From Rhodococcus opacus (GTDB lineage: Bacteria > Actinomycetota > Actinomycetes > Mycobacteriales > Mycobacteriaceae), in assembly GCF_012396235.1 (NCBI RefSeq), contig NZ_JAAXPA010000001.1, positions 372,001 through 436,000 of the forward strand: a stretch of DNA of 64,000 nt, written 5' to 3'. A program made the position numbers and the translations under genes. The notes under the pieces were generated by a model. It saw only the letters and a program-made list of their open reading frames with translations, made no database searches and was not told the DNA's origin. This document shows positions 29,101 to 44,100 of this stretch, in pieces (position 1 is the first letter of the stretch; each line of letters opens with the position of its first letter).

Positions 29101-32100
29101 GCAGCGGAGCACGGCGGTCGGTGTCGGTGACCGGCAGCGACGACAGCTGCTGCAGCGCAGTCACTGTCTCGGGATCGTCCACCACAACCACCGGAACCCC
29201 GGCGCCGCGGAAGGTCTCGGCGTCCGCGGTCGTGGTGAGCACACACTTCGGCCGGGCGTCGCCGAGCAGGAAGGCCAACCGCTCGGCAGGAGAGGCCACG
29301 TCCACCGGAAGGTACCCGGCGCCCGACTTCACCACCGCCAGCAGTGCCACGACGAGGTCGATCGACCGCGTCATCCCCACCGCCACCAGGTTTTCCGCGG
29401 CTGCCCCCTGTTCCACCAGCAGTCTCGCGAGCCGGTTGGCCCGGTCGTCGAGCTCGCGGTACGTCACCGAAGCGTCGTCGCAGCGCACCGCGACGGCATC
29501 GCCCGCGGATGCCACCATGCGATCGAACGCATCCACGAGCGACAGCGGTGGGACATCGGTCCCCGGCCGATGCGCGGCGGTGAGCAGGAGCTCGCGTTCG
29601 GGCGCGTGGAGGATGTCGACGTCCCCGACGGGTGCGGTCGGGTCGGTGGTCACGGCCTCGATCACCCGCACGAAGCGCTCGGCGAAACTCTCCACCGACG
29701 CGCGATCGAACACATCGGTCGCGTAGCGGAGGCCGGCGCTGATCCCGGCCGGCACGCCCTGCTCGTCGACCCGCTCCACCAGGCTCAGCTGCAGATCGAA
29801 CTTCGCGACGTCCAGATCGACGTCGAGCGACCGGGCGGTCAACCCGGGCAGTTCCAGGTGGGTTCGGGTGGCGTTCTGGAATTCGAGCAACACCTGGAAC
29901 AGGGGTGAGTGCGCGGTCGACCGCTCGGGTGCGAGTTCGTCCACCAGCCGCTCGAAGGGAAGGTCTGCGTGCTCGAACGCGCGGAGGTCCACCGACCGCA
30001 CGGCGGTGAGCACGTCGGCGAACGACGATCCCGGCGCCACCGGTGTGCGGAGCACCAGCGTGTTGACGAACATCCCCACGACGTCGTCGAGTGCCGCGTG
30101 GCCCCGGCCCGCGACCGCGGTTCCCACCACCACGTCGTCCGATCCCGACACCCTCTCCAGCAGCACGGCCAGCGTGGCGTGCACCACCATGAACAGCGTC
30201 GAATTGTGCTGTCGTGCAAGATCGGCCAGAGCTTCGTGGACGGATGGCGGGATGTCGAACGGGACGACGGCCCCGAGGAAGGACCGGTGGACGGGTCGGG
30301 GCCGGTCCAGGGGCAGTGGCAGCACGTCCGGGATGCCCGACAATGTCCGGGCCCAGTACCCGAGCTGACCGGACATCACCGAATCGGGCTGGTCTTCGGT
30401 GCCCAGTACCTGTCGCTGCCACAGGCTGTAGTCGGCGTACTGCACGGGCAGCGGCGCCCAGCCGGGTGCCTGCTGCTGTGCGCGGGCGGTGTAGGCGAGC
30501 GTCAGGTCGCGCGCCAGGGGCGCCATCGAGAAGCCGTCGGCCGCGATGTGGTGCACGACGAGGGCGAGGACGTGCCGCTCGGGAGTGAGTGTGCACAGCC
30601 TCACCCGGATCGGAAGGTCCTCGGTGACGTCGAATCCCACGCCGAAGAATGCGGTGAGCGAGTCGTGAAGGGCTCCTTCGGCAACGGGGACCGGATCGAG
30701 GTCGGGGGTCGCGAGCGTGGAGTCGACGATCACCTGCCGGGGGCCGTCGGCGGAACCGGGAAACACGGTCCGCAGCGACTCGTGGCGTTCCATGACGTCG
30801 CCGAGTGCCGCTTGTAGCGCAGCCAGGTCCACCACGCCGTCCAACTGCAGGGCGACCGGGATGTTGTAGGCCGGTGAGGAGGTGTCGAACTGGTTGACGA
30901 ACCACATCCGCTGTTGCGCGACGGAAAGGGGAATCCGCTCGGGCCGCGCCGTCGCGGTGAGTGCCGGGGAGCCGGAACTCGTCCTCACGTCCGAGTCGAT
31001 CCGGACGGCCAGATCGGACACCACGGGTGCGTCGAACAGCGCCGCGACACCCAGAGTCGTGTCCAGTGCGCTGTTGATGCGTCCCACCACCCGGGTGGCA
31101 CTGAGCGAGTCTCCCCCGAGGTCGAAGAAGCTGTCGTCGGCCCCGACGCGGTCGACATCGAGGACGGCGGCGAAGGCGGTGGCGATCGCTTCCTCCGCGG
31201 GTGTGGTGGGGGCGCGGTATCCGACGGTGCGCGTGCCGAATTCCGGTTTCGGCAGCGCTTTCCGGTCGAGTTTGCCGTTCACCGTCACCGGCAACTCCGC
31301 CAGCACCACCACCACCGACGGCACCATGAACCCCGGCAACGCCACCGCAGCCCACTCCCGCACCACCCGCTCGTCCACCACCGCCCCGGCCACCGGCACC
31401 ACATACCCCGCCAGATACTCCCCCGACGACCCATCGCCGCGCAGCACCACCACCGCCTGCGCCACATCCTCCCGGCGCAACAACACCGCCTCGATCTCCC
31501 CCAACTCGACCCGCTGACCCCGCAACTTCACCTGAAAATCCGTACGCCCCAGATACTCCAACTCCCCACCCGGCAACCACCGAACCCGATCCCCCGTCCG
31601 ATACAACCGCGAACCCGCACCGAACGGATTCGCCACGAACCGATCCGCCGTCAAATCCGGCCGCCCCCGATACCCCCGCGCCAACTGCACACCCCCGAGA
31701 TACAACTCCCCCGCCACCCCCACCGGCACCGGCCGCAACCGCCCGTCCAGCACCAACGTCTGCGTATTCCACACCGGCGCCCCGATCGGCACCACCCTCC
31801 GATCCGCCTCCGTCACCTCGTGGAACGTGACATCCACCGACGCCTCCGTCGGACCGTACAAGTTGTGGAGCCGGGCACCGGGTACCAGTGTCCGCATCCT
31901 CGACGCCGTCCGCGCGGGCAACGCCTCACCCGAGGCGAACACACGCCGCAGGCTCGTGCATCGCGTCACTGCCGGTTCCGCGGTGAATACGGCCAACATC
32001 GAGGGGACGAAATGTGCTGTCGTGACGTCATTCTCGGCTATCGCGTTCACAAGATAGGCCGGGTCGCGGTGCCCGTCCGGCTCCGCGATCACCAACCGCG

Positions 32101-35100
32101 CCCCGACGATCAACGGCCAGAACAACTCCCACACCGACACATCGAACGTCACCGGCGTCTTCTGCAGGATCACGTCCTCCGACGTCAGCGGGTACCGCTC
32201 CTGCATCCACAACAGCCGATTCACCACACCCTCGTGCGGAACCGCCACCCCCTTCGGCCGACCCGTCGACCCCGACGTGAAGATCACATACACCGGATGA
32301 GCAGGACGCAACCGCGACAACCGCTCCCCATCCCCCACCACACCGACCGAAAACCCCGACACATCCAGGGTGTCGAGTTCCACCACCCGCACACCCGCAG
32401 GCACCACCACCCCATCCCCAGATGTGGTCAGCACCAACACCGGATCCGCCGTCGCCACCACAAACCCCACCCGCTCGGCAGGCTGATCCGGATCGATCGG
32501 GACATACGCCCCACCCGCCTTCACCACCGCGTACATCCCCACCAGCATCTCCACCGAACGACGCACCGCCACACCCACCGACGACTCCGGACCCACCCCC
32601 GCCCCGATCAGGAACCGCGCCAACCGATTCACCCGCGCACCGAACTCCCCATACGACAACACCGTCCCGCCACACACCACCGCCGCAGCATCCGGGGTCC
32701 GACCCACCTGCGCATCGAGCAGGTCGGCGAGGGTGATGTGGGGCACCAGGTGACCCGTCGCATTCCACGAACCCACCACCAACGCCCGCTCACCCGGCCC
32801 CAGAACCTCCACATCACCGACCGCGGTGTCCACGTCGCCGGCGATCGTCGCCAGAATCCGGACGAGGCGGTCGGCGAGCGCTGCGGCTTCGTCCCGGTCG
32901 ACGGCTCCCGGCTGGTAGCGCAGACTCAATCGCAGCCGTGGTTCGAGGATCGACAGCAGAGTGAGCGGATAGTGCGTGGCGTCGCGGGCATCGAGACCGG
33001 TCACCCGCATGCCCCCGATGTCGGTGTTCTCGTCCAGCCCGGACGTGTCGATCGGGAACGACTCGAACACCGACAGTGTGTCGAACAGATTGCCCAGACC
33101 CACCCGCGACTGAATTTCGCCGAGGCCGAGGTGATGGTGGTCGAGCAGGGACGTCTGCTCGTCCTGCAGGCGGGCGAGCAGTCGCGCGACACTCTCGTCC
33201 GGGTCCACCCGTACTCGCACGGGCACCGTGTTGATGAACAGTCCCAGCATGTTCTCGACACCGGACAGCTGCGGCGGACGACCGGACACGGTGGCACCGA
33301 AGACCACGTCGTCGCGGGAGAGCGACCGGGACAACAGCATCCCCCACGCCGCCTGGATCACCGTGTTCATGGTGACGCCGGCGCATTCCGCCGCCGTGGC
33401 GAGTCCGTCGCGCAGCGGGGCGGGCAGTTCGACGTCGAGTTCGTGGGGCACACCGTAGAGCGCCGCAGACGCGTGCGGCGCCACCAGCGTCGGCTCCTCG
33501 ACACCGTCGAGCGCTCGTTCCCAGGCCCGCGCCGATGCCTCCGCGTCCCGGCTCGCCACCCATTCCAGATACGTGCGGTACGAGGGCGGGTCCGGCAGTC
33601 CGGCCGGGTCGCCGTCGGCGGCATAACGAACCAGCAGTTCCCGCACCAGCAACGGCATCGACCAGCCGTCGAGGATGATGTGATGATTCGTGACCGCCAG
33701 CACGAAGCGTCCCGGTGCGGTGCGGAACAGGGTCAGCCGGAGCAGGGGCGGCCGGGCGACGTCGAACCTGGCACTGCGGTCCTCGTCGAGCAGGCGCTCG
33801 AGTTCCGTGCCGGGGGCCGACCCCTCGACGGTGAGATCCACTTCCCGCCACGGCACGTCCACCGTGTCGACCACCAGTTGCGCGGGCACCCCGTCGTCGT
33901 AGACGAACGCGGTCCGCAGGCTGGGGTGGCGGGCCAGCAGCCCTGCCGCGGCGGCGCGCAGACGTTCGGCGTCGACCGCACCCTCGAGGTCGATGCGCAG
34001 TTGGGCGGTGTAGACGTCCATCGACTCCGCGGCCAGGGAAGCATGGAACAGCAACCCGGACTGCAGCGGAGACAACGACCACACGTCCCGCAGTGCCGGG
34101 AAACGCTCCTCCCAGCGCTCGATCTGCTGCTGGTTCGCCGAGACCAGCGGAACGTCGGACGGTGTCAGCCCGCCCGCATCCGGTCGTGACGCGTGCGCGG
34201 CAACTCCGGCGAGGGCGCGGCGCCACAGATCCGCGAACGCCGCGACCTCCGCCTCGCGGAGGACCCCGGTCGGAAATGCGAACGACGCCATCAGACGGGG
34301 TCCGTCTGGACTGTCGGAGACGACGGCGTTGACGTCGATCACGGATGCGACGGGCATGTCGGGATTCCGGGTGCCGCCGAGCGTGCTCTCCACCGGCAGC
34401 CAGTCCTCGGCTCCGTCCGTGGTGGTCACTCGACCGAGATAGTTGAAACTCACTTGCGGAGCCGGGAATCGGCTGAGGGACTGCGCCGTCTCGTCGCCCC
34501 GGTAGCGCAGTAGTCCGAAGCCGATCCCGTGATCCGGGATCGCGAGCAACTGCTCCTTGACAGCCTTGACCGCCTGCCCTGCCGCGACACCACCTGCCAT
34601 CGCGTCGTCGACGTCGATTCCGGTGAGATCCAACCGCGCCGGATACACGGTGGTGAACCAGCCGACGGTACGCGACAGGTCCGCGCCGGAGACGACCTGC
34701 TCCTCGCGGCCGTGCCCCTCGAGGGTGATCAGCGCGTCCGACACGGGGGCGTCCCGTTCCCGTCGCCAGGCGATCAGTGCCAGCGTGACCGCGGCGAGCA
34801 ACCCGTCGCCCACGCTCCCGTGGAACGCGTCCGGAAGCGTGGTGAGCAGGGCGCCGGTCACCGACGACGACACGTCGACCCTGACGGTGCCGACGGTCGC
34901 GTCGACGTCGATCGCGGGATCCATTGGGCGCGAACCGATCAGCGGGTCCGGGCCGTCGAGGATCGTCTCCCACGATGCCAGTTCACCGGTCCGGTGCCGC
35001 GCCGCTTCGGACAGGCCGTGCGACCACCGCCGCATCGACGTTCCGACTGCCGGCAACTCCGGGGTGAGACCGGCCTGGAGTCGGCTGCACGCCGACGCGA

Positions 35101-38100
35101 GATCCGCGACGAGGATGCGCCAGGAGACGCCGTCGACAACGAGGTGGTGCACCACCACGAGCAGTCGCCCGACGTCGCCTGGGACGTCGAACCAGACCAC
35201 CCGCACCATGCGGGCCGCGGCGGGGTCCAGGTGGTCGGCCGCAGCATCGAGTTCCGTGGTCGCGAGCGCGGTGAAGTCGTCTCCCGTCACCGTGTCGACC
35301 GGCACCCGACGGACCAGTGCGTCCGCGGGCACCGAGCCCGCCGGCAGCACGTCCATCTCGTCCGCGGACACACGCGCGCGGAGCATGTCGTGCCGGTCCA
35401 GTACCGCCTCGACGGCGCGGACGAGGACCTCGTGGGTGAGACCGGCGGGGGCCGCCAGCAACAGCGCCTGCGAGAACCTGTCGAGCCGCCCGCTGCTGCG
35501 CTCGAACGTCCAGCGCGCGACGGGTGTCAGCGGCAGGGTGCCGACGCCACCGCCCGGCAGCTCGTCGAGAGCCACTGCGCCGTCGCTGTCGAATCGCGCC
35601 GCCGTGGCGAGGCCGGCGACCGTTCGGTGGTCGAACACGTCTCGGGGAGAGAGGATCACACCGGCGGACCGTGCGCGGGCCACCAGCTGTATCGACATGA
35701 TGCTGTCACCGCCGAGGGCGAAGAACGAGTCGTCCACGCCCACCGAGTCCAGTCCGAGCACCTCCTCGAACAGTCCGGCGAGAAGCTCCTCGGTCTCGGT
35801 GTGCGGCGGCCGACTCGCGGAACCCGCGAAGTCCGGGGCCGGAAGCGCTGTGCGGTCGAGCTTTCCGTGCACCGTCAGGGGAAGCGCTTTGAGTGTCACC
35901 AGCGCCGCCGGCACCATGTACGACGCCAACCTGCCCCCGACGAAGTCGAGGACAGCCCTCGTATCGACCGTCGCATCCGGTGCGGGCACCAGGTACCCGA
36001 TCAGCCGATCGCCGCCGCCGTCCCCGTTCCACACGCTCGCGACCGCGTGGGCCACGGAGTCGTGCGCGAGCAGCACCGACTCGACCTCACCGAGTTCGAT
36101 GCGGAAGCCCCGGATCTTCACCTGGGCATCGGTGCGCCCGAGGTACTCCAACTGACCGTCGGGAAGCCAGCGTGCCCGGTCGCCGGTGCGATACATCCGG
36201 CTTCCGGGCGGGCCGAAGGGGTCGGCGACGAAGCGTTCGGCGGTCAGTGGGTACCGCCGGCGGTACCCGCGTGCGAGGGCGGGACCTGCGAGATACAACT
36301 CTCCTGCGACACCGGCCGGCACCGGGTGCAGTCGCGAGTCCAGCACGACCTCGGCGAAACCACGCGTGGGCGTGCCGATCGTGACCGGAGCCCCCGGTAC
36401 CAGTTCGTCGCTGATGCTCGACACGACGGTCGACTCGGTCGGACCGTACGCGTCGAACATGCGACGGCCCGGCGCCCACCGCCGGACCAGTTCGGGCGGA
36501 CACGCCTCGCCGCCCGTCACCACGCACTCGAGGGCGGTGAGACCGTCGGGGTCGACCGACGCCAGGGCCGCCGGAGTGACGAAGCAGTGCGTGACCCGCT
36601 CGGATTCCAGCAACTGCGCCAATTCGGCACCGCCGTAGACGGACGGCGGTGCGATCACCATCGTGGCTGCCGCGCCGACCGCCAGCAGCAGTTCGAGAAC
36701 GGACGCGTCGAAGCTCGGCGATGCGAAGTGCAGCGTTCTGGATTCGGGTGTCGTACCGAACGTCTCCCTCTCCTGGGCGGCGAAGGCGGCGAGACCGCGG
36801 TGCGTGGTGACCACACCTTTGGGCCTGCCGGTCGACCCCGAGGTGTAGATGAGGTAGGCGGGATTGTCGATCCGAATCGTCGACGTCCGCTCGTCATCGG
36901 TGACCGGCGACGACGGATAGTGCGACAGCCTGTCCTCGAGACCCGGGTCGCCCAGCACCAGCCACGGCACCGCGTCCGGAAGTGCGCCGCGTTGCGCCGA
37001 GCCCGTCACACCCCACACGGCGCCGGAGTCGGTGAGCATGAATTCGATCCGTGCGGCCGGATGGTCCGGATCCACCGGAAGGAAGGCGGCCCCCGACTTG
37101 GCCACCGCCCAGACGGCCAGGACGGATTCGACGGACCGCGGCACACACAGGGCGATGACGGATTCCGGGCCGACGCCGCGCTCGATCAACATGCGGGCCA
37201 ACTGGTTCGATCGCCTGTCGAGGTCCCCGTAGCGCACGACACGCCCGTCGAAGACCAACGCGGGGGCCTCCGGATCGTTCGCGGCCGCCTCGGCCATCAG
37301 ATCCGGCAGCGTCCGTGCCGCTACCGCCGCACCGCCCGTCACCGGGGACAGTACGGCACGCTCCAGCGGTCCGAGAATGTCGATGTCTCCGACCCGGGCG
37401 CCGGGGTCGGCCGTGACCGCCTCGAGAATGCGCACGAGTCGTTCCGCGAAGCCGAGCACCGTATCCTCGTCGAAGAGATCGGTCGCGTAGCCCAGTCCCG
37501 CGGCAATGCCGGTCGGGTTGCCGTCGGCATCGACGTTCTCGGCCAGCGTCAACTGCAGATCGAAGTTGACGGTGTCGATCTCGAGTTCGATGTTCCGCAC
37601 CTGCAGATCCGGCAATTCCAGAGTGGGACGCTCGATGTCCTGGAACTCCAGCATCACTTGGAAGAGCGGCGCGTACGCCGTCACCCGGGAAGGACTCAGG
37701 ACTTCCACCACCCGCTCGAACGGGACCTCCGCGTGGGTGAAGGCGCCCAGATCGGCTTCCCGAACGCCGGCCAGGAACTCGGAGAAGGTGGCGCCGCCGT
37801 CGACGTGGGTGCGCAGGACGAGGGTGTTGACGAACATGCCCACCACGTCGTCGAGTTCGCGCTCGCCGCGACCGGCGATCGGCGTCCCGACGGCGATGTC
37901 GTCTGCACCGCTCACGCGTGCCAGCATGATCGCCAACGCGGCATGCAACGTCATGAACACCGTCGTGGTGTGTTGCCGTGCCAGCCTGACCACACCGGCA
38001 TGAACCTCGGGTCCGATCACGAACTCGACGTGGCCGCCGCGAAGTGACCGGACGGTGGGACGGGGACGATCCGTGGGCAACTCCAGCACTTCGGGCAGAT

Positions 38101-41100
38101 CCGACAGCGTGGTGGTCCAATACGTCAGCTGTCGGGAAATGGGCGAATTCTCATCGGATTCCGATCCCAGCCACTCGCGCTGCCACAGCGCGTAGTCGGC
38201 GTACTGCACCTCGAGCGGGGCCCACTCCGGGGCCGACCCGTTCACCCGGGACACGTACGCGTCCATGACGTCGCGGGCCAGCGGTGCCATCGAGAAGCCG
38301 TCGGCCGCGATGTGATGCACCACCACCGCGAGCACGTGCACGTCCGCGTCGAGGCTGAACAGTCGTGCGCGCAACGGCACCTGCGTCGTCACGTCGAATC
38401 CTGCGGACAGCACTCTCCGCGAATGTTCGCGGAACTCGGCTTCCCCCGACACCGCGATCGGTTCGAGGTCGGGCACCGCGCTCGCCGCGGGCAGGATCAC
38501 CTGGCGCGGCCCGTCGTCGGTGAGCGGGAAGATCGTCCGCACGGCCTCGTGCCGTTCGATGACGTCGGCAACCGCCGCCCGGAGCGCACGCACGTCGAGC
38601 CGCCCCTCGAGCCTCAACGCGAACGCGACGTTGTATGCGGACGAGGTGGTGTCGAACTGGTTGATGAACCACATCCGCTGCTGGGCGGGCGACACGGGGA
38701 CTTCCGCGGTACCTTCCCTGGGCTTCAGCGGTGGTCGGGCCTCCAGCCCGTCGTGCGCCTCGGCCAGCGCCGCCAGACCGGCCACGGTGGGGGCGTCGAA
38801 TACGTCGCGAATACCGATCCGGTCCCCGACGGCCGCATTGATCCGCGCGACCAACCTGGTGGCGATCAGAGAGTTTCCGCCGAGGGCGAAGAAGTCGTCG
38901 TTCACGCCTACCCTCGGGACACCGAGCAGGTCGGCGCACACGGCGGCCACTATTCCCTCGATCGGGGTTCGGGGAGCGACGAAACCCACAGTAGCGCTGC
39001 CGAAATCTGGTTCGGGCAGGGCCTTGCGGTCGAGTTTGCCGTTCACCGTCACCGGCAACTCCGCCAGCACCACCACCACCGACGGCACCATGAACCCCGG
39101 CAACGCCACCGCAGCCCACTCCCGCACCACCCGCTCGTCCACCACCGCCCCGGCCACCGGCACCACATACCCCGCCAGATACTCCCCCGACGACCCATCG
39201 CCGCGCAGCACCACCACCGCCTGCGCCACATCCTCCCGGCGCAACAACACCGCCTCGATCTCCCCCAACTCGACCCGCTGACCCCGCAACTTCACCTGAA
39301 AATCCGTACGCCCCAGATACTCCAACTCCCCACCCGGCAACCACCGAACCCGATCCCCCGTCCGATACAACCGCGAACCCGCACCGAACGGATTCGCCAC
39401 GAACCGATCCGCCGTCAAATCCGGCCGCCCCCGATACCCCCGCGCCAACTGCACACCCCCGAGATACAACTCCCCCGCCACCCCCACCGGCACCGGCCGC
39501 AACCGCCCGTCCAGCACCAACGTCTGCGTATTCCACACCGGCGCCCCGATCGGCACCACCCTCCGATCCGCCTCCGTCACCTCGTGGAACGTGACATCCA
39601 CCGACGCCTCCGTCGGACCGTACAAGTTGTGGAGCCGGGCACCGGGTACCAGTGTCCGCATCCTCGACGCCGTCCGCGCGGGCAACGCCTCACCCGAGGC
39701 GAACACACGCCGCAGGCTCGTGCATCGCGTCACTGCCGGTTCCGCGGTGAATACGGCCAACATCGAGGGGACGAAATGTGCTGTCGTGACGTCATTCTCG
39801 GCTATCGCGTTCACAAGATAGGCCGGGTCGCGGTGCCCGTCCGGCTCCGCGATCACCAACCGCGCCCCGACGATCAACGGCCAGAACAACTCCCACACCG
39901 ACACATCGAACGTCACCGGCGTCTTCTGCAGGATCACGTCCTCCGACGTCAGCGGGTACCGCTCCTGCATCCACAACAGCCGATTCACCACACCCTCGTG
40001 CGGAACCGCCACCCCCTTCGGCCGACCCGTCGACCCCGACGTGAAGATCACATACACCGGATGAGCAGGACGCAACCGCGACAACCGCTCCCCATCCCCC
40101 ACCACACCGACCGAAAACCCCGACACATCCAGGGTGTCGAGTTCCACCACCCGCACACCCGCAGGCACCACCACCCCATCCCCAGATGTGGTCAGCACCA
40201 ACACCGGATCCGCCGTCGCCACCACAAACCCCACCCGCTCGGCAGGCTGATCCGGATCGATCGGGACATACGCCCCACCCGCCTTCACCACCGCGTACAT
40301 CCCCACCAGCATCTCCACCGAACGACGCACCGCCACACCCACCGACGACTCCGGACCCACCCCCGCCCCGATCAGGAACCGCGCCAACCGATTCACCCGC
40401 GCACCGAACTCCCCATACGACAACACCGTCCCGCCACACACCACCGCCGCAGCATCCGGGGTCCGACCCACCTGCGCATCGAGCAGGTCGGCGAGGGTGA
40501 TGTGGGGCACCAGGTGACCCGTCGCATTCCACGAACCCACCACCAACGCCCGCTCACCCGGCCCCAGAACCTCCACATCACCCACTGGCGCATCCGGATC
40601 CGCAATCACTCCCGCCAGAATCCGGAGGAACCGCTCCCCGAATCCCACGACCGTGTCCGGATCGAACACATCCGACGCGAACGTGAACGACGCCTCGATG
40701 CCTGCTGCCATCCCGGACGCGTCGTAGCGCTCCGCGAGGGTCAACTGCAGATCGAACTTGGACACACCGGAATCGACGTCGAGGATCTCCACCGTCAGTC
40801 CCGGCAGGTCGAGGTGCGCCGGGGCGGTGTTCTGGAACTCCAGCAGAACCTGGAACAGCGGTGAATACGCGGTCGAGCGGGTCGGTGCGACCGCGTCCAC
40901 CACGCTCTCGAAGGGCACCTCGGAATGACCGAACGCCGCCAGATCCGCTTCCCGCGCCCGGGACAGCACCTCGCCGAACGTTGCGGCAGGCTCGACGATC
41001 GTCCGCAGGACCAGGGTATTGACGAGCATCCCCACCACGTCGTCGAGTGCTTCCTCGCCCCGCCCGGCGATCGGCGTCCCGATCGCGATGTCGCCGGAAC

Positions 41101-44100
41101 CGCTCAGCCGCGCCGCCAACACCGCCAGCACCGCATGCATCACCATGAACATCGTGGAATTGTGTTGCCGCGCGAGGAGGAGAAGCTCCCGATGATCTTC
41201 CGCCGACACCGAAAACCGGACGATCCCACCCCGGAGCGCTCTGTCCGCGGGCCTCGGCCGGTCCAATGGAAGATCCATCGCGTCGGGGAGCCCGGACAGC
41301 GTCTGCTTCCAGTACTCCAACTGCGCCGACATCATGCTGCCGGGATTCTCGTCGCTGCCGAGGGCCGCCCGCTGCCACAGGCTGTAGTCGGCGTACTGCA
41401 CCGGGAGTGGCCGCCAGTCGGGAGCCTGCTGCTGTAGCCGCGCCGAGTACGCCACCATCAGGTCGTGGGCGAGCGGGGCCAGCGACGCTCCGTCCGCCGA
41501 AATGTGGTGCACCACCAGCATGAGGACGTGCTCGTCGTGACCGGTCCGGAACAGGGCACCACGCACGGGCACCTCGGTGCTCACGTCGAAGCCCTGAGCA
41601 GTCGACTCGGCGATCCGCGCGCGCACTGCGTCCTCGTCTTCGCAGACCGTCGGCTCCAGATCCGGAATTACCTCCCCCGGTGACAGGATCACTTGATGCG
41701 GTCCGTCCACCGACGCCGGATACACCGTGCGGAGCGATTCGTGTCGTTCGAGGACATCCGCCACCGTCGCCCGGAGCGCCTCCACGTCGAGCGTTCCGGA
41801 CAGTCGCAGCGCCATCGGAATGTTGTAGGCGGGCGACGAGGTGTCGTACTGATTGACGAACCACATACGTTGCTGGGCAAGCGACAGCGGGATCCGGTCG
41901 GGGCGTGTCCGCGCCACCAGGTCCGGGCGGTCGGGGCGCCTCGCGTGGGCACCCTCGATCCATCCCGCCAATGCCTCCACCGTCGGCGCCTCGAACAGGG
42001 TCCGCACCACGAGGTCGGCGCCGAGTGCGGCGTTGACCCGCGCGACCACTTTCGTCGCGACCAGTGAATTTCCGCCGAGGTCGAAGAAGCTGTCGTCGAG
42101 GCCGATTCGTTCCACACCCAGCACGTCGGCGAACACTCGCGCGACGGCCCGTTCCACCGGAGTGACGGGCGCACGGAACTCGGTGGCCGTGGAGAGGAAT
42201 TCCGGCGCCGGCAATGCGGCACGATCGAGCTTCCCCACCGGTGTCATCGGGATCTCGTCCAGAATCACGATCGCTGCCGGCACCATGTACGTCGGCAATT
42301 GCTCTGCGGCATAGTCGATCAACTCGGCAGTCGCCAGCTGTTTCCCTGCTGCCGGCAGCACGTACGACACGAGCACCGTGTCGCCGGACGGTGCCGTTCG
42401 CGGCATCGTCACTGCGGTCCGCACCCGCGGATGGGTATGGAGGACGGTGTCGATCTCACCGAGCTCGATGCGGAAGCCGTGTACCTTCACCTGGAAATCG
42501 CTGCGGCCCTGGTATTCCAGCGTGCGGTCGGTTCGCCACCGCACCACGTCCCCGGTGCGATACATCCGGTCGCCGGGGCCGCCGAAGGGGTTGGCCACGA
42601 ACCGTTCCGCCGTCAACGCTGATTTACCGTGATATCCGCGAGCGAGGGCGTCGCCCGCGACGTACAGCTCCCCGGCCACGCCGACCGGCACCGGGTTCAA
42701 CCGCGCATCGAGGACGACCTCGTGGAATCCGCGGAGCGGACCGCCCAGTGTGATGGCTCCGTCCGGTGACAACGGTGCACTGATGTTCGACATGACGGTC
42801 GCCTCGCTGGGCCCGTACGCGTTGCACAATCTGCGACCGGGCGCCCACCGCTTCACCAGTTCCGGCGGGCACGCCTCGCCACCGAACACCACGTCCCGGA
42901 AGTCGGCGAGTCCGTCCGGCTCGACCGTTCCGAGCGCGGCAGTGGTGACGAATCCGTGGGTGACCCGTTCCGACGTCAGGAGGCGGGACAACTCGGCGCC
43001 GCCGTAGATCGTGGGCGGAACGATCACCATGGTGGCGGCGGCGGCGAACACGTGCAGGTACTCGGATACGGACGCGTCGAAACTCGGTGTGGAGAAGTGC
43101 AGAATCCGGGACGTCTGTGTGGCCCCGGATCGTGAGCGCTGCTCGGCCGCGAAGTCGTCCAGGCCACCGTGTGTGACCACGACGCCTTTGGGCCGGCCCG
43201 TGGAACCGGACGTGTAGATCACGTACGACGGATTCTCCACGCGGAGAGGCCGCGTCCGCTCCGCGTCGGTCACGGCGGATTCCGGCTGCGTCGCACAGAG
43301 CGACCGGAATTCTTCGTCGTCGAGCACCAGCCACGGAATGGCGTCCGGTAGCCGGGAACGCACGGCGGACACCGTCACCCCCAGCGCAGCGCCCGAATCG
43401 TCGAGCATGTGCTCGATGCGTTCGGCCGGGTAGTTCGGGTCCACCGGCACGTAGGCCGCACCAGACTTGGCCACCGCCAGCATCGACAGAACCGACTCGA
43501 TCGAGCGAGTCAAGCCCAGTGCCACGAAGTTCTCCGGCCCGATGCCGCGTTCGGCGAGGACGCGTGCCAACTGGTTCGAGCGCTCGTCCAATTCTCGGTA
43601 CGTCACCTCGACACCGCGATACGAGAGCGCGACACCGGTGGGATTGGTTCGTGCTGCCGCTGAGAACAATTCGGAAAGCGTGCGACCCGGACGTCCCGGC
43701 ACGCCGGAGACCGGAACGAGGGTCGCGTGTTCGGTATCGGACAGGATGTCGATGTCGCCGACGGCGAGCGCCGGGTCGCCGGTGACCGTCTGCAGGATTC
43801 GGCGGAACCGTTCGCCGAGGCCACGTACCGTCCCGGGGTCGAACAGATCGGTGGCGAACCCGAGTGTCGCCGTGATCCCGGACGGGGTGCCGTCGGCGTC
43901 GACGGCCTCGGTCGCGGTCACCCGCAGGTCGAATCGGCCGACCCCGGAGGTCTCCGCCCCCTCGCGGCACTCGAACAGGACTTGGACGATCGGCGAGTAT
44001 GCGGGCGAATCGCTGAGCGCGAGTGTCCGGACCACCTGTTCGAAAGGGACGTCGCGGTGCTCGAACGCCGCCTGGTCGACATCGCGGACGTGGCCGAGGA

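Noticed and set aside
31285-31467. Short Trp/Arg/Cys-rich frame repeated at 39049-39231.
   Set aside because: It is a shadow frame of the duplicated A domain; it repeats only because the DNA repeats.
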